NCBI RefSeq assembly: GCF_026130605.1
Contig: NZ_JANFAU010000014.1
Coordinates: 42,604-106,603 of the forward strand
Length of the DNA: 64,000 bases
Reading direction: 5' to 3'
Origin: Sphingomonas lycopersici
GTDB taxonomy: Bacteria > Pseudomonadota > Alphaproteobacteria > Sphingomonadales > Sphingomonadaceae
Shown here: in pieces, positions 33,857 to 44,616 of the stretch
How positions within the stretch are numbered: the first letter of the stretch is position 1
Layout: every line of letters starts with the position of its first letter
Translations under genes and position numbers: made by a program
Notes under the pieces: model-generated
The model's input: the letters and a program-made list of their open reading frames with translations, nothing else
The model's database searches: none
Told to the model about the DNA's origin: nothing

Positions 33857-34885
33857 ATGTCGGCAGGTGCGCGCGGCGGGTTTTCGATCATCGATTTCAA
33901 GGTACCGCGACGTTATCTCGATATGATCATCCGGCCGGATTCGGAGGGCGGGCGGGAATATGTCGACCAGCCCGGCCTCGCGGACGACGATTATATCTCC
34001 TCGCTGGAATTCATGGACCGTTGCCTGCGCCATTTCCGCAAGACGGGGTATGAATCGCTGGCCAACGCCTCGATGGTCGTGCCGTTCGGCAGCTTCGGGA
34101 TGATCGTCTCGTCGGTGGCGGACAGCAAGGATTTCGAAGAGGCGCTGAAACGCTGCGTCGCCGCGGTGGAGATTTTGCGCCCCGATCTGGTCGCGCGGTT
34201 CGTCCGGACCAAGGATCGGCTCAAGCTCGACATCACCTGCAAGCGCCCGGCGACGACCGGAATGGAGATCGGGCTCGAATTCTTCGTTCTCGCGCTGCAC
34301 ACCTCGTTTCGCTGGATGACCGGGAAGTCGCTCCGCCCGGTAAGCGTGCGCGGGGCGGCGAAGATCAATGGTTTCGACGAGAGCCTGCTGGTCGTCCTCG
34401 CGGCCCCGATGACGCGACGCGGGACCGGGGTGACGCTCTATTATCCGCTGGACTATGCCGGCATCGAGATATTGCCGGTCAAATATGAAAGCTGGGGCGC
34501 GCAGGAAGTCCCCGAATTCCTGCGGATGATGCAGGAAGCGGCCGAGGCGCGCAGCGCGACCGACGGCGCCACGGCAGCGCCCGTCGCGGAGCAGGCGGCG
34601 GAACTGATCCGGCAGGGGGTGGTCACCGAGGCGGGGGTCGCGCAACGGATGGAGATCAGCGCTGCGTCGTTGCGGCGGCGGTTGACCGATGCGGGCACCT
34701 CGTTCCGCCAACTATTGTCCGACACGCGGCGCGAGGCGGTGCAGCGGCTGCTGGCGACCGACAAGAGCCTCGAGGCGATCGCCGAGGAGGTCGGCTATTC
34801 CGACGAGCGCAGCCTGCGGCGCGCCTGCGTCCAATGGTTCGGCATCCCGCTCGCGCAATATCGCGAGGAAATACGCAAGTCATAA
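33857..34885 (+). CDS. AraC-family transcriptional regulator (OruR/ArgR-like N-terminal domain)
   Basis: 342 residues. The N-terminal domain (about 1-230) has the layout of the arabinose-binding-like domain found in regulators such as OruR and in mycolic-acid-type AraC proteins (FGSFGMIVSSVADSKDFEEAL, then VRGAAKINGFDESLLVVLAAP and VTLYYPLDYAGIEILPVKYES). The C-terminal AraC DNA-binding domain is complete: helix-turn-helix one in VAQRMEISAASLRRRLTDAG, then SFRQLLSDTRREAVQRLL, and the second HTH in IAEEVGYSDERSLRRACVQWFG. Effector unknown. It faces away from the DUF389 gene and precedes a small membrane gene on the other strand. Confidence 0.88.
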   Translation: MSAGARGGFSIIDFKVPRRYLDMIIRPDSEGGREYVDQPGLADDDYISSLEFMDRCLRHFRKTGYESLANASMVVPFGSFGMIVSSVADSKDFEEALKRCVAAVEILRPDLVARFVRTKDRLKLDITCKRPATTGMEIGLEFFVLALHTSFRWMTGKSLRPVSVRGAAKINGFDESLLVVLAAPMTRRGTGVTLYYPLDYAGIEILPVKYESWGAQEVPEFLRMMQEAAEARSATDGATAAPVAEQAAELIRQGVVTEAGVAQRMEISAASLRRRLTDAGTSFRQLLSDTRREAVQRLLATDKSLEAIAEEVGYSDERSLRRACVQWFGIPLAQYREEIRKS

Positions 34886-34901
34886 ATTCAGTGCAATAGT
34901 T

Positions 34902-35060
34902 CTACAATATTTCTCGCAAAATAAACCCGGCCGAAAGAATGATCTCGGCGCAAAGTAAAATCGCGAGCATATTGATGCCCTTGACAATGATCTCGCTTTT
35001 GCTCACGGCGGCTCCATGCAATCCACCCGTTGCGGAGGATTGTCCCGGCTGTTTCGTCAT
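34902..35060 (-). CDS. Small hypothetical single-helix membrane protein
   Basis: A 52-residue open frame with a polar N-terminal 20 residues (MTKQPGQSSATGGLHGAAVS) and one hydrophobic helix (GINMLAILLCAEIILSAGFIL). It fills much of the gap between the AraC and TetR genes. There is no recognisable family and no strong ribosome site, so it is supported only by a full start-to-stop frame with a sensible membrane segment. The rest of this gap (to 35131) shows nothing else. Confidence 0.3.
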   Translation of the reverse strand: MTKQPGQSSATGGLHGAAVSKSEIIVKGINMLAILLCAEIILSAGFILREIL

Positions 35061-35131
35061 GCGTTGAATTTACTCTGCTTTACGATTCGTTGTAATGACC
35101 GCTGCGCTCAAAGCTTGGCGGACAAATTCGC

Positions 35132-36388
35132 TCAGCGATAGACGAGCGCGACGAGGCTCCGCGCGTGATCGGCGGCCTCGTCTTCGTCCCACACGATCGT
35201 ATCGGTGAGACGGCGGTTGCCGCGCGCGGCGAGCAACAGGAAATGTTCGGCGGCGATCGCGCTGTCCGGCAGGCGGATCGCGCCGGCGGCGTGCCAGTCG
35301 CGCAGTCGTGTCGCCAGTTCGGCGTGCGCCGGCGTCACGAGGCGATGCCAGATGCGCTGGACGGTTTCGGCATGGGACGGCGCCTCGGCGACGAGCAACC
35401 GGATCAGCGCGACATGCTCGGGCTGTTGGGCGAAACGATCGTGCGCATAGGCGATGGCGCGCAGCGTATCAGCGATATCGTCGCCGCGCGGCATCGCGGG
35501 ACGCGCGGCAAGCCGGTCGTCGACTGCCTGATCGAGCGCCGTGGCGAACAATCCCTGCTTGTTCCCGAAGCGGCGATAGATCGACATTTTGGCGATGCCG
35601 GCCTGCGCCCCGATCTGCTCGACGCTGGCGGCGCGGAAGCCCGCTTCGCAAAATCGCGTCGCGGCCAGCCGTAGCAGCGCGGTCCAAGCGGCGTCGGAAA
35701 TGCGGCCGCTTTGCTCGATCGGGACCGAGCGGGGCGGTGCTGCGGGTAGTGGCGCGCTTGCCGTGGCCGGATCGCCGGGCGATGGGCCGGTTCGCCAGCC
35801 GCGCGCGAAGGTCGCGACGATCGCCTCGATATTGGCGTGCCGCTCGCGCGGCGTCGGCGTCAGCCCGAGCAGCGGGCGAACCCCGCCGATCGCGAGCACC
35901 CCGGCCCAATGCGCCAGCCGGTCCGCATCCAGATCGGGGAGGCGGCCTGCGCGTTGCTGGTCGGCAAGAATGCCCGAAAAAGGCGTTGCGCGGCGCCGCA
36001 GCCGGTGCAGATCGGCGGCAAGCTCGGGGAACACCCCCGCCGCCGCGACATTGGCGCGATACAGTTCGAGATTGGCGGGATTGGTCGCCGATCGCTCGAC
36101 CCAGGCCGCATAAGCGCGGGTCGCGTCGGCCAGATCGAGCGTTCGCATGTCGGGCGCGCCTTCCTCGCCCGATTCGTCCATCGTGACACGCAGCACCTCG
36201 CGAAACAGCTGCTCGCGCGAGCTGAACAAGGCGTAGAGCGTCTGCTTGCTCGCGCCGGCCTGATGCGCGATCCGGTCCATGCTCGTCTCAAGAAAACCCG
36301 CGGCGAGGATCGCCTCGCGTGCCGCCTGGAGGATGCGCATCCGGGCAGGCGGGTCTTCGTTCGGCGAGGAAGGAGCGGCGCGCGTCAT
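35132..36388 (-). CDS. Tandem TetR-family regulator (two TetR domains in one chain)
   Basis: 418 residues, about twice the usual TetR length. The first half begins ARMRILQAAREAILAAGFLE, then TSMDRIAHQAGASKQTLYALF: a TetR HTH. The second half repeats it: LLRLAATRFCEAGFRAASVEQI, then GAQAGIAKMSIYRRFGNKQGL. Each HTH is followed by a helical regulatory domain; a Pro/Ala-rich linker (SPGDPATASAPLPAAPPRSV) joins them around residue 225. A perfect inverted repeat lies in the divergent promoter toward the arylsulfatase gene, so it probably represses that gene and itself. Start at ATG before TRAAPSSPNE; the frame upstream is non-coding. Confidence 0.88.
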   Translation of the reverse strand: MTRAAPSSPNEDPPARMRILQAAREAILAAGFLETSMDRIAHQAGASKQTLYALFSSREQLFREVLRVTMDESGEEGAPDMRTLDLADATRAYAAWVERSATNPANLELYRANVAAAGVFPELAADLHRLRRRATPFSGILADQQRAGRLPDLDADRLAHWAGVLAIGGVRPLLGLTPTPRERHANIEAIVATFARGWRTGPSPGDPATASAPLPAAPPRSVPIEQSGRISDAAWTALLRLAATRFCEAGFRAASVEQIGAQAGIAKMSIYRRFGNKQGLFATALDQAVDDRLAARPAMPRGDDIADTLRAIAYAHDRFAQQPEHVALIRLLVAEAPSHAETVQRIWHRLVTPAHAELATRLRDWHAAGAIRLPDSAIAAEHFLLLAARGNRRLTDTIVWDEDEAADHARSLVALVYR

Positions 36389-36428
36389 CCGCGCCTTCTC
36401 GCCCAAGCCGCGCCACGTTGCAACGACG

Positions 36429-36449
36429 GGAACTATACCGTATAGTTCC
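36429..36449. promoter_or_regulatory. Palindromic operator between tandem TetR and arylsulfatase genes
   Basis: GGAACTATAC and GTATAGTTCC are perfect 10-nt inverted arms around a single central C. It lies 40 nt upstream of the TetR start and 19 nt upstream of the sulfatase start. Symmetry, length and position fit a TetR-type operator controlling both divergent genes; the TATAC core could also overlap a -10 box. Confidence 0.75.
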
Positions 36450-36467
36450 TTCGCAACGGAGGGGTTC

Positions 36468-38801
36468 GTGACATTGAAAACCACACTTTGCGGAATATCC
36501 TGTGCGCTGCTTCTGTGCGGTGCTGCGTCGCAAGCGATGGCGCAGGCCGATGTCGTTCTGCCCAGGCCGCCCGCGCCGTTCGCCGGGAAGATCGGCATGA
36601 CCTTCGCCGATTCGACCCCCGCTTTTCCCCGCCCGGTGCAGGCGCCGGCGGGGGCGCCCAACGTGCTGCTGATCTTGACCGACGATGTCGGCTTCGCCGC
36701 GGCGAGCGCCTTCGGCGGCCCGGTGCCGACCCCGGCGCTCGATCAGCTCGCGGCGAACGGGCTGCGCTACACGCGCTTCCACACCACCGCGATGTGCTCG
36801 CCCACCCGCGCGGCATTGCTCACCGGGCGCAATCATCATGCGGTCGGCAACGGCATCGTCTCGGATACCGGGAGCGGCTATCCCGGCTATTGGTCGGTGA
36901 TCCCGCGCTCCGCCGCGACGGTGGCGCAGGTGCTGCGGCTCAACGGCTATGACACCGCCTTCATCGGCAAGCATCACAATCTGCCGCAGGGCGGGGACGA
37001 TGCGAACAGCGGGTCGTTCGATCTCTGGCCGACCGGCCTTGGCTTCCAATATTTCTACGGTTTTGTCGGCGGCGACACCAACCAGTGGCGCCCGACGCTC
37101 TATCGCGGCACCTCGCCGGTCGCGATGCCGCCGATGACGACTACGCTCGATCATTATCTGGCGCAGGATCTGATCCACTGGATCCACGGGCAGAAGGCCG
37201 CGGCGCCCGACAAGCCGTTCTTCGCCTATCTCGCCCCAGGCAGCGCGCATGCGCCGCATCAGGCGCCTGCCGAGTGGATCGCGCGCTTCAAGGGCAAGTT
37301 CGATTCGGGCTGGGATCAATTGCGCGAGGACAGCCTGGCACGGCAGAAGGCCGGCGGGATCGTCCCCGTGGATACCGCGCTGACCCCGCGGCCGAAGGAA
37401 ATCCCCGCCTGGTCCAGCCTCTCGCCCGACGAGCAGCGCGTCTATGCGCATATGATGGAAGTGTTCGCCGGGATGCTCGCCTATCAGGACGATCAGATCG
37501 GCACCGTGCTCGACGAGCTCAAGCGGATGGGCCAGATCGACAATACCTTGGTGGTGTTCATCGAGGGCGACAATGGCGCCAGCCCGGAGGGCGCGCTGAC
37601 CGGCTCGACCAACGAACTCGGCGCGCTCGCCAACGCGATGAAGGAGGACACCCGCTGGCTGCTCTCGCAAATGCCCAGGATGGGCGGGCCGGACAGCTAC
37701 GAAATCTATCCGGTCGGCAGGGCGTGGGCGACCAACGCGCCGTTCCAATGGACCAAACAGGTCGGCTCGCACCTCGGCGGGACGCGCAACGGCATGGTCG
37801 TCTCGTGGCCGGCGCGGATCCGCGACAAGGGCGGAATCCGCACCCAGTTCGGCCACGTCAACGATATCATGCCGACGATCCTCGAGGCGGCCGGCATCGC
37901 GATGCCCGATGTGGTGGATGGGGTGCGCCAGCAGAAGATCGACGGCACCAGCCTCGTCTACAGTTTCGACGCGCCGCAGGCGCCCGAGCGGCATGTGCGG
38001 CAATATTTCGAGATGCTCGGCAACCGCGCGATCTACGATCACGGCTGGATGGCGAGCACCACGCCGGGGCGGTTGCCGTGGAAAATGGGTGGATCGGGCG
38101 GGCTGCCGACCGATTACAAATGGGAGCTGTACGATCTCACGAAAGATTTCAGCCAGGCGCACGATCTCGCCGCCGCCGAGCCGGCGAGGGTCGCCGCGCT
38201 GCGCGCCGAATGGGATGCCGAGGCCAAGGCGAACAACGTCTATCCGCTTGACGACCGGCAGGGGACGATCCGCGCGCTGGGGGCGATGCCCCCGCCGAAG
38301 CCGCGTGCCTATGTCTACTGGGGCGCCGACATCAGCGTTGCGCAGAGCAAGGCGCCGCCGATCAACGTCCGCGGCTTTGCGATCGACGCCGACATCGATG
38401 TGCCCAAGGACGGCGCGCGCGGTGTGCTGATCGCCAGCGGCAGCCGCTTCGCCGGGTGGAGCTTCGGCTTCGATAACGGGCGTCCGTTCGTCGTCCACGC
38501 CGCGTCGCAAAAGCCCGACGACCAATTCCGCATCGCCGCCGCGGCGCGTGTCGCGCCGGGCCGGCACAAGCTCGATTATGCCTATAAGCCGGATGGCATG
38601 CCGGGGCAGGGCGGTACGATGACGATCAGCATCGACGGGCGCGAGGTGGCGCGTGGCCGGATCGGGCGCACCGCCTTCGTCGCGGCGGGGCTCGGCGAAA
38701 CCTTCGACATCGGCCGCGATACCGGCGCGACGGTGGTCGACCTGCCGGGCGGCACGCGGTTCAACGGCGCGATCGCGCGGATCGAGGTGGGGATTCGCTG
38801 A
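36468..38801 (+). CDS. Secreted arylsulfatase (type I, formylglycine-dependent)
   Basis: 777 residues with a signal peptide (KTTLCGISCALLLCGAASQAMAQ). Sulfatase motifs are in order: metal ligands D72-D73 in LTDDVGF; the CSPTR motif at 110-114, whose Cys is matured to formylglycine, followed by AALLTGR; FIGKHH; PGSAHAPHQAP; and the second metal site GDNGAS. The C-terminal part has a sulfatase-typical YDLTKDFSQAHDLA segment and a beta-rich extension of about 180 residues. It hydrolyses sulfate esters in the periplasm or outside, releasing sulfate or a desulfated carbon source. GTG start chosen, with CGGAGGGG 3-11 nt before it. Likely repressed by the divergent tandem TetR. No maturase gene is in the window. 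Confidence 0.93.
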   Translation: MTLKTTLCGISCALLLCGAASQAMAQADVVLPRPPAPFAGKIGMTFADSTPAFPRPVQAPAGAPNVLLILTDDVGFAAASAFGGPVPTPALDQLAANGLRYTRFHTTAMCSPTRAALLTGRNHHAVGNGIVSDTGSGYPGYWSVIPRSAATVAQVLRLNGYDTAFIGKHHNLPQGGDDANSGSFDLWPTGLGFQYFYGFVGGDTNQWRPTLYRGTSPVAMPPMTTTLDHYLAQDLIHWIHGQKAAAPDKPFFAYLAPGSAHAPHQAPAEWIARFKGKFDSGWDQLREDSLARQKAGGIVPVDTALTPRPKEIPAWSSLSPDEQRVYAHMMEVFAGMLAYQDDQIGTVLDELKRMGQIDNTLVVFIEGDNGASPEGALTGSTNELGALANAMKEDTRWLLSQMPRMGGPDSYEIYPVGRAWATNAPFQWTKQVGSHLGGTRNGMVVSWPARIRDKGGIRTQFGHVNDIMPTILEAAGIAMPDVVDGVRQQKIDGTSLVYSFDAPQAPERHVRQYFEMLGNRAIYDHGWMASTTPGRLPWKMGGSGGLPTDYKWELYDLTKDFSQAHDLAAAEPARVAALRAEWDAEAKANNVYPLDDRQGTIRALGAMPPPKPRAYVYWGADISVAQSKAPPINVRGFAIDADIDVPKDGARGVLIASGSRFAGWSFGFDNGRPFVVHAASQKPDDQFRIAAAARVAPGRHKLDYAYKPDGMPGQGGTMTISIDGREVARGRIGRTAFVAAGLGETFDIGRDTGATVVDLPGGTRFNGAIARIEVGIR

Positions 38802-38804
38802 TCT

Positions 38805-40526
38805 CTAAAGCTGCCGCCACGGCACCGGGTCCCGCATATCGAGCCGGCACATATGCTGCAGCCCGTGCTGCTGGGCATAAGCGATCACGCGCGCGTCATA
38901 ATTGAGCGCATCGGGCATCGCGAAATTCCAGTCGGGCGGGTTGAAGGTCGAGAAGCCGTTGATCGTCGGCACGCCCCATTGCTCGGCGAGGAACATCGCG
39001 TCGACATTGTGTGGATAAAGCCCGCTGTGAAGCGCATCGCCGTAATGCAGCTCGCCGCGCCGCGCGGCCACGACGTAAAAGCTGGCGCAGTCCTTGGGCG
39101 GCGGCGGGACCGCGGCGAAGGCGGTCAGCTGCGCCGCGCGGCTGAGCTGGGTCGGTTGTGCGGCATTGAGCTGCTCGACGACGAGCAGCGCGACGATCAC
39201 GCCCGCGATCCACGGCCGGCGACGCCAGAGCCGGGTGAGATCGTCGCGAAAGGCAATCCCCATCAGCAGCAACGCCGGCAACACCAGGAAGAGCTGATAG
39301 CGCAGCACGACGCGCAACCCCCGCGCGCCCGGCACGAGATCGTGCACCAAGGCCCAGGGCGACACCGGTCCGAAGCGCAGCGTCAGCGCCCAGCCGATCG
39401 CGATCGCCAGCGCGAATATGCGCGCGAACCGGGGGCCGTCGCGCCGGTGGATCACCCGCCAGCCGGCGGCGCAGAGCAATGCGAAGGTCAGCAGCGGGAA
39501 ACCGGTTATATGCTCCCCGCCGGCGGCGAGGCCATCGAACCACCCGTCGGGCAGCGCTTGCGTCTGCACCACGCGGTCGAGCCCACGGATCAGCCAGCCC
39601 CATAGCAGATTGCGCTCGCCGACATTGAACAGGTCGATCGGCTGGACGGTATATAAGAGGATGAAATCATGCCCCCCGGTCTCGCGTACCTTGGGGAGAT
39701 AGACGCGCAGGAACGGTATCGCGGCGATTGCGAACACGCCCGCGAACACCGTCGAACTGCGCCAGTGCGTTTCCGCCAACTCGCGCAGCGCGGCAGGGTG
39801 CCACAAGCCCGCAACGCCCAGCCAGCATCCGGCCAGGACGACGACGAAATAGATCGCGAACCACGCGAAATAGAAAGCGGTGAGCAGCCATGCGCCCATG
39901 AACGCCGCGGCCGATGCGGCCCAGAGAAGCGCGCCTCGCCGCCGATCGCTTTCGGCGCGAACCGCGAGGATCGCGAATGACGCGACGAGCGGGAGCAGCG
40001 CGAGCGTCTGGATCTGCGCGTGCCCCGATTGGACGAACATGTTGTTCGAGATCGTCGCGAGCGACGCGATGAGGATCGCGGCGCCCCAGTTCCACCGCAG
40101 GATGCCGCGCACCAGCCAGAGCGTCGCCGCATAGCCGATGGTCTTATAGGTGAAAGCGGTGAGCGTATCGGCGACGAAAGGGTCGAAGGCGAGGCGCCAG
40201 GCCGAATAGATCAGCCCGGAGAGGAAATAGCCGTCATTATAGCCGAGCGTCCCCGTATAGGGATGGAAATAGAGCGGCTGGTTCCAGACCTCGGCCCGCG
40301 TGAACACCGACCGCCAATGTTCGAGAAGGCTGATCTCGATGAGCCCGTCGGCACGGTCGCCGAACCCGAGATCGAAACCGCTGACGATCGCGTCGCGGAA
40401 TACGATCGACATCGACGCGATACAGGCGATCAGGCTGAGCAACAGGCCGAGAATGGTTTCTTCACGCCAACGGTAAGTCGGACCGTTTAGAGAGGGCTGT
40501 CGATCGGGCGGCACGCCTGCGTTCAC
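38805..40526 (-). CDS. Large polytopic membrane protein (GT-C glycosyltransferase-like topology)
   Basis: 573 residues, about a dozen hydrophobic helices (for example ETILGLLLSLIACIASMSIV, FMGAWLLTAFYFAWFAIYFVV, GVFAIAAIPFLRVYLP, FALAIAIGWALTLRFG) and a soluble C-terminal region of about 110 residues. An acidic/aromatic first loop (GFGDRADGLIEISLLEHWRS) lies after helix 1, where GT-C transferases carry catalytic acids. The fold would suit a polyprenol-dependent glycosyltransferase or a related envelope protein, but no diagnostic motif is clear. Its stop is 3 nt from that of the convergent sulfatase gene; it is divergent from the TonB receptor gene. Confidence 0.65.
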   Translation of the reverse strand: MNAGVPPDRQPSLNGPTYRWREETILGLLLSLIACIASMSIVFRDAIVSGFDLGFGDRADGLIEISLLEHWRSVFTRAEVWNQPLYFHPYTGTLGYNDGYFLSGLIYSAWRLAFDPFVADTLTAFTYKTIGYAATLWLVRGILRWNWGAAILIASLATISNNMFVQSGHAQIQTLALLPLVASFAILAVRAESDRRRGALLWAASAAAFMGAWLLTAFYFAWFAIYFVVVLAGCWLGVAGLWHPAALRELAETHWRSSTVFAGVFAIAAIPFLRVYLPKVRETGGHDFILLYTVQPIDLFNVGERNLLWGWLIRGLDRVVQTQALPDGWFDGLAAGGEHITGFPLLTFALLCAAGWRVIHRRDGPRFARIFALAIAIGWALTLRFGPVSPWALVHDLVPGARGLRVVLRYQLFLVLPALLLMGIAFRDDLTRLWRRRPWIAGVIVALLVVEQLNAAQPTQLSRAAQLTAFAAVPPPPKDCASFYVVAARRGELHYGDALHSGLYPHNVDAMFLAEQWGVPTINGFSTFNPPDWNFAMPDALNYDARVIAYAQQHGLQHMCRLDMRDPVPWRQL

Positions 40527-40719
40527 TGCCGTCTCCGGATAAGGGCGCCGAATCGATCATCGACCGGGTCGAGGTGTGGCGTCTGGGGAAGAGTGGCGCA
40601 ATGGGCGATCGCCGGGGCAGGGGTTCCCAAATGGTGATTGCTGTGGCCGCCGCGCTTCCCCCAGTCTGACCGGATGACCCGACTCGTAAGGACGAGCGGT
40701 GGCCTTGGGAGGGGGATGA

Positions 40720-43044
<2,325 letters not shown>

Positions 43045-43185
43045 CGCGGCCGCGGCGAATGTTTCCGTGGAGCGACTGATCGTTCACCGCCAGTTGCTTG
43101 TTGCGCCCCGATCGGCGGCGCAAAAATCCCCCGTCATCAACAATCAGCGGCGCGCGTTGACGGCCGCGCAATGTGGAGAGCGATC

Positions 43186-44379
43186 GTGGACAGATATCTG
43201 GTGATCTCGTCGGATGGCCATGTCGGCTTGCCCCCCGAACAATATCGCAACTATCTCGAAGCCAAATATCACCCGCAATTCGACGAAGCGCTCGCCAAGG
43301 AGATCAAGGCGCGCGAGGAGCGGGAAAAGCTCTTCCTGATCAACGATTTCAACACCAAGTGGCGCGCCAAGGTGGGCGACGGGCTGGAAGGCGCATGGGA
43401 CAGCCGGATCCGCAATCGCGAGCTCGATCGCGACGGCGTGGTCGCCGAGATCCTGTTCCCCGACGGGATCACCGAGCGCAACGCGCCGCCGTTCGGCGCC
43501 GATGTCGGGCTGAAGCCCAATGCCTCGACCCCCGAGCTGCAATGGGCCGGCGCGCGCGCGCATAATCGCTGGCTCGCCGAATTTTGCGCCGAGGACCCGC
43601 ATCGCCGGCTCGGCCTCGCGGTGATCCCGGCGCTGTTCGATATCGAGGAGACGCTCAAGGAAATCCGCTGGGCGAAGAAGAACAACCTCAAGGGGGTGTT
43701 CTTCCCGGCGATCACCGACGGCTACAAGATGTACAACCACAAGGATTATTATCCGGTGTGGGAGCTGCTGCAGGAATATCGCATGCCGCTCCACTTCCAC
43801 AGCGGCGGCTCGCCCGATTACGACATGACGCAGCCGGGCTGGATCGGCACCTATCTGTGCGAATTCGCTTTCTTCCTGACGCGCCCGATGTGGTCGATGA
43901 TGTTCGGCGGGGTGTTCGAGGAATATCCCGAGCTCAAGGTGATGTTCACCGAGGCCGGCGGGGAATTCTGGTTCCCGTGGATGATCGAGCTGATGGATAT
44001 CCGCGCCTCGGTCAAGCACACCTCGGGCAAGCTTGGCGATTACAATGCCAATATGTCGATGAAGCCGAGCGAATATTTCCAGCGCAACATCTATGTCGGC
44101 TGTTCGGCGCTGCCCGACGAGGAGACGACCGAGGCCTATTACAAGATCGGCATCGACCGCATCCTGTGGGGCACCGATTATCCGCACCCCGAGGGCACCT
44201 GGCCCGAGACGCTGGAGAAGATGAACCTCAGCCTCGGCGGGCTGCCCGAGGAGGATATCCAGCAGATGCTCGGCACCAATGCCCTCGGCGCTTATGATCT
44301 CGATGCCGATGCGATGTGGAAGATCGCCGCACGGATCGGGCCGAAGAAGGAATTGTTCGTCCGTCAGGCCGCGGAATAG
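43186..44379 (+). CDS. Amidohydrolase-2 (ACMSD-like) family protein
   Basis: About 397 residues of the metal-dependent TIM-barrel family that includes ACMSD decarboxylase and related hydrolases. Seen: SSDGHVGLP near the N-terminus (metal-site region; the second His of the usual HxH is replaced by Gly-Leu context), EILFPDGITERN, HFHSGGSPDYD in the middle, FTEAGGEFWFPWMIELMD, and the C-terminal ILWGTDYPHPEGTWP containing the catalytic Asp. Members cleave or decarboxylate cyclic or aromatic intermediates. The GTG with GGAGAG six nt upstream is used; an ATG 15 nt earlier is the alternative. Third-party substrates cannot be inferred. It follows the receptor gene in the same direction. Confidence 0.87.
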   Translation: MDRYLVISSDGHVGLPPEQYRNYLEAKYHPQFDEALAKEIKAREEREKLFLINDFNTKWRAKVGDGLEGAWDSRIRNRELDRDGVVAEILFPDGITERNAPPFGADVGLKPNASTPELQWAGARAHNRWLAEFCAEDPHRRLGLAVIPALFDIEETLKEIRWAKKNNLKGVFFPAITDGYKMYNHKDYYPVWELLQEYRMPLHFHSGGSPDYDMTQPGWIGTYLCEFAFFLTRPMWSMMFGGVFEEYPELKVMFTEAGGEFWFPWMIELMDIRASVKHTSGKLGDYNANMSMKPSEYFQRNIYVGCSALPDEETTEAYYKIGIDRILWGTDYPHPEGTWPETLEKMNLSLGGLPEEDIQQMLGTNALGAYDLDADAMWKIAARIGPKKELFVRQAAE

Positions 44380-44450
44380 CCGCTTGACCACTGACTCCGG
44401 GAGGGTGGCGGGGCAGTTGCCCGCGCCATCGCTTCTGCCTTCGACCCCTT

Positions 44451-44509
44451 CTTGTGTCCCCGCGAAGGCGGGGACCCAGTCTGGGCTCCCGCCTTCGCGG
44501 GAGCACAAG
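44451..44509. repeat. Intergenic palindrome, family B, long copy
   Basis: CTTGTGTCCCCGCGAAGGCG at the left faces GCCTTCGCGGGAGCACAAG at the right, giving a nearly perfect long hairpin. It is the same type as 5787-5840. Lies between the amidohydrolase and LysR genes. Confidence 0.8.
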
Positions 44510-44616
44510 GAGGGGCCCGCTGTCGTTCAAATGCGACAGCACCCGAGCGGAGGGCTATGACGCTTTCTTTGCCTGCTGCCGCCACCTATGCTTCTGACAA
44601 GTGGCAGGAGCGGCGG

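Noticed and set aside
33371..34711. Leftward extension of the DUF389 frame, which would make a 974-residue protein
   Set aside because: The extension is antisense to the AraC gene and crosses its promoter; the DUF389 family sequence starts only after the ATG at 33370.
36288..38567. A 759-codon open frame on the minus strand across the arylsulfatase gene
   Set aside because: It is antisense to a gene with all sulfatase motifs. Its residues are Arg/His/Asp-rich and lack any fold pattern; long antisense frames are expected at this GC content.
40581..40666. GTCTGGGGAAG and CTTCCCCCAGTC as a regulator site before the TonB receptor
   Set aside because: The arms are imperfect and 63 nt apart, and I did not find the same pair upstream of the other genes of the locus.
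44557..44616. An upstream ATG for the LysR gene
   Set aside because: It adds 20 residues not typical of LysR N-termini; the ATG at 44617 has a well-spaced AGGAG and lies just before the HTH. It cannot be excluded fully.
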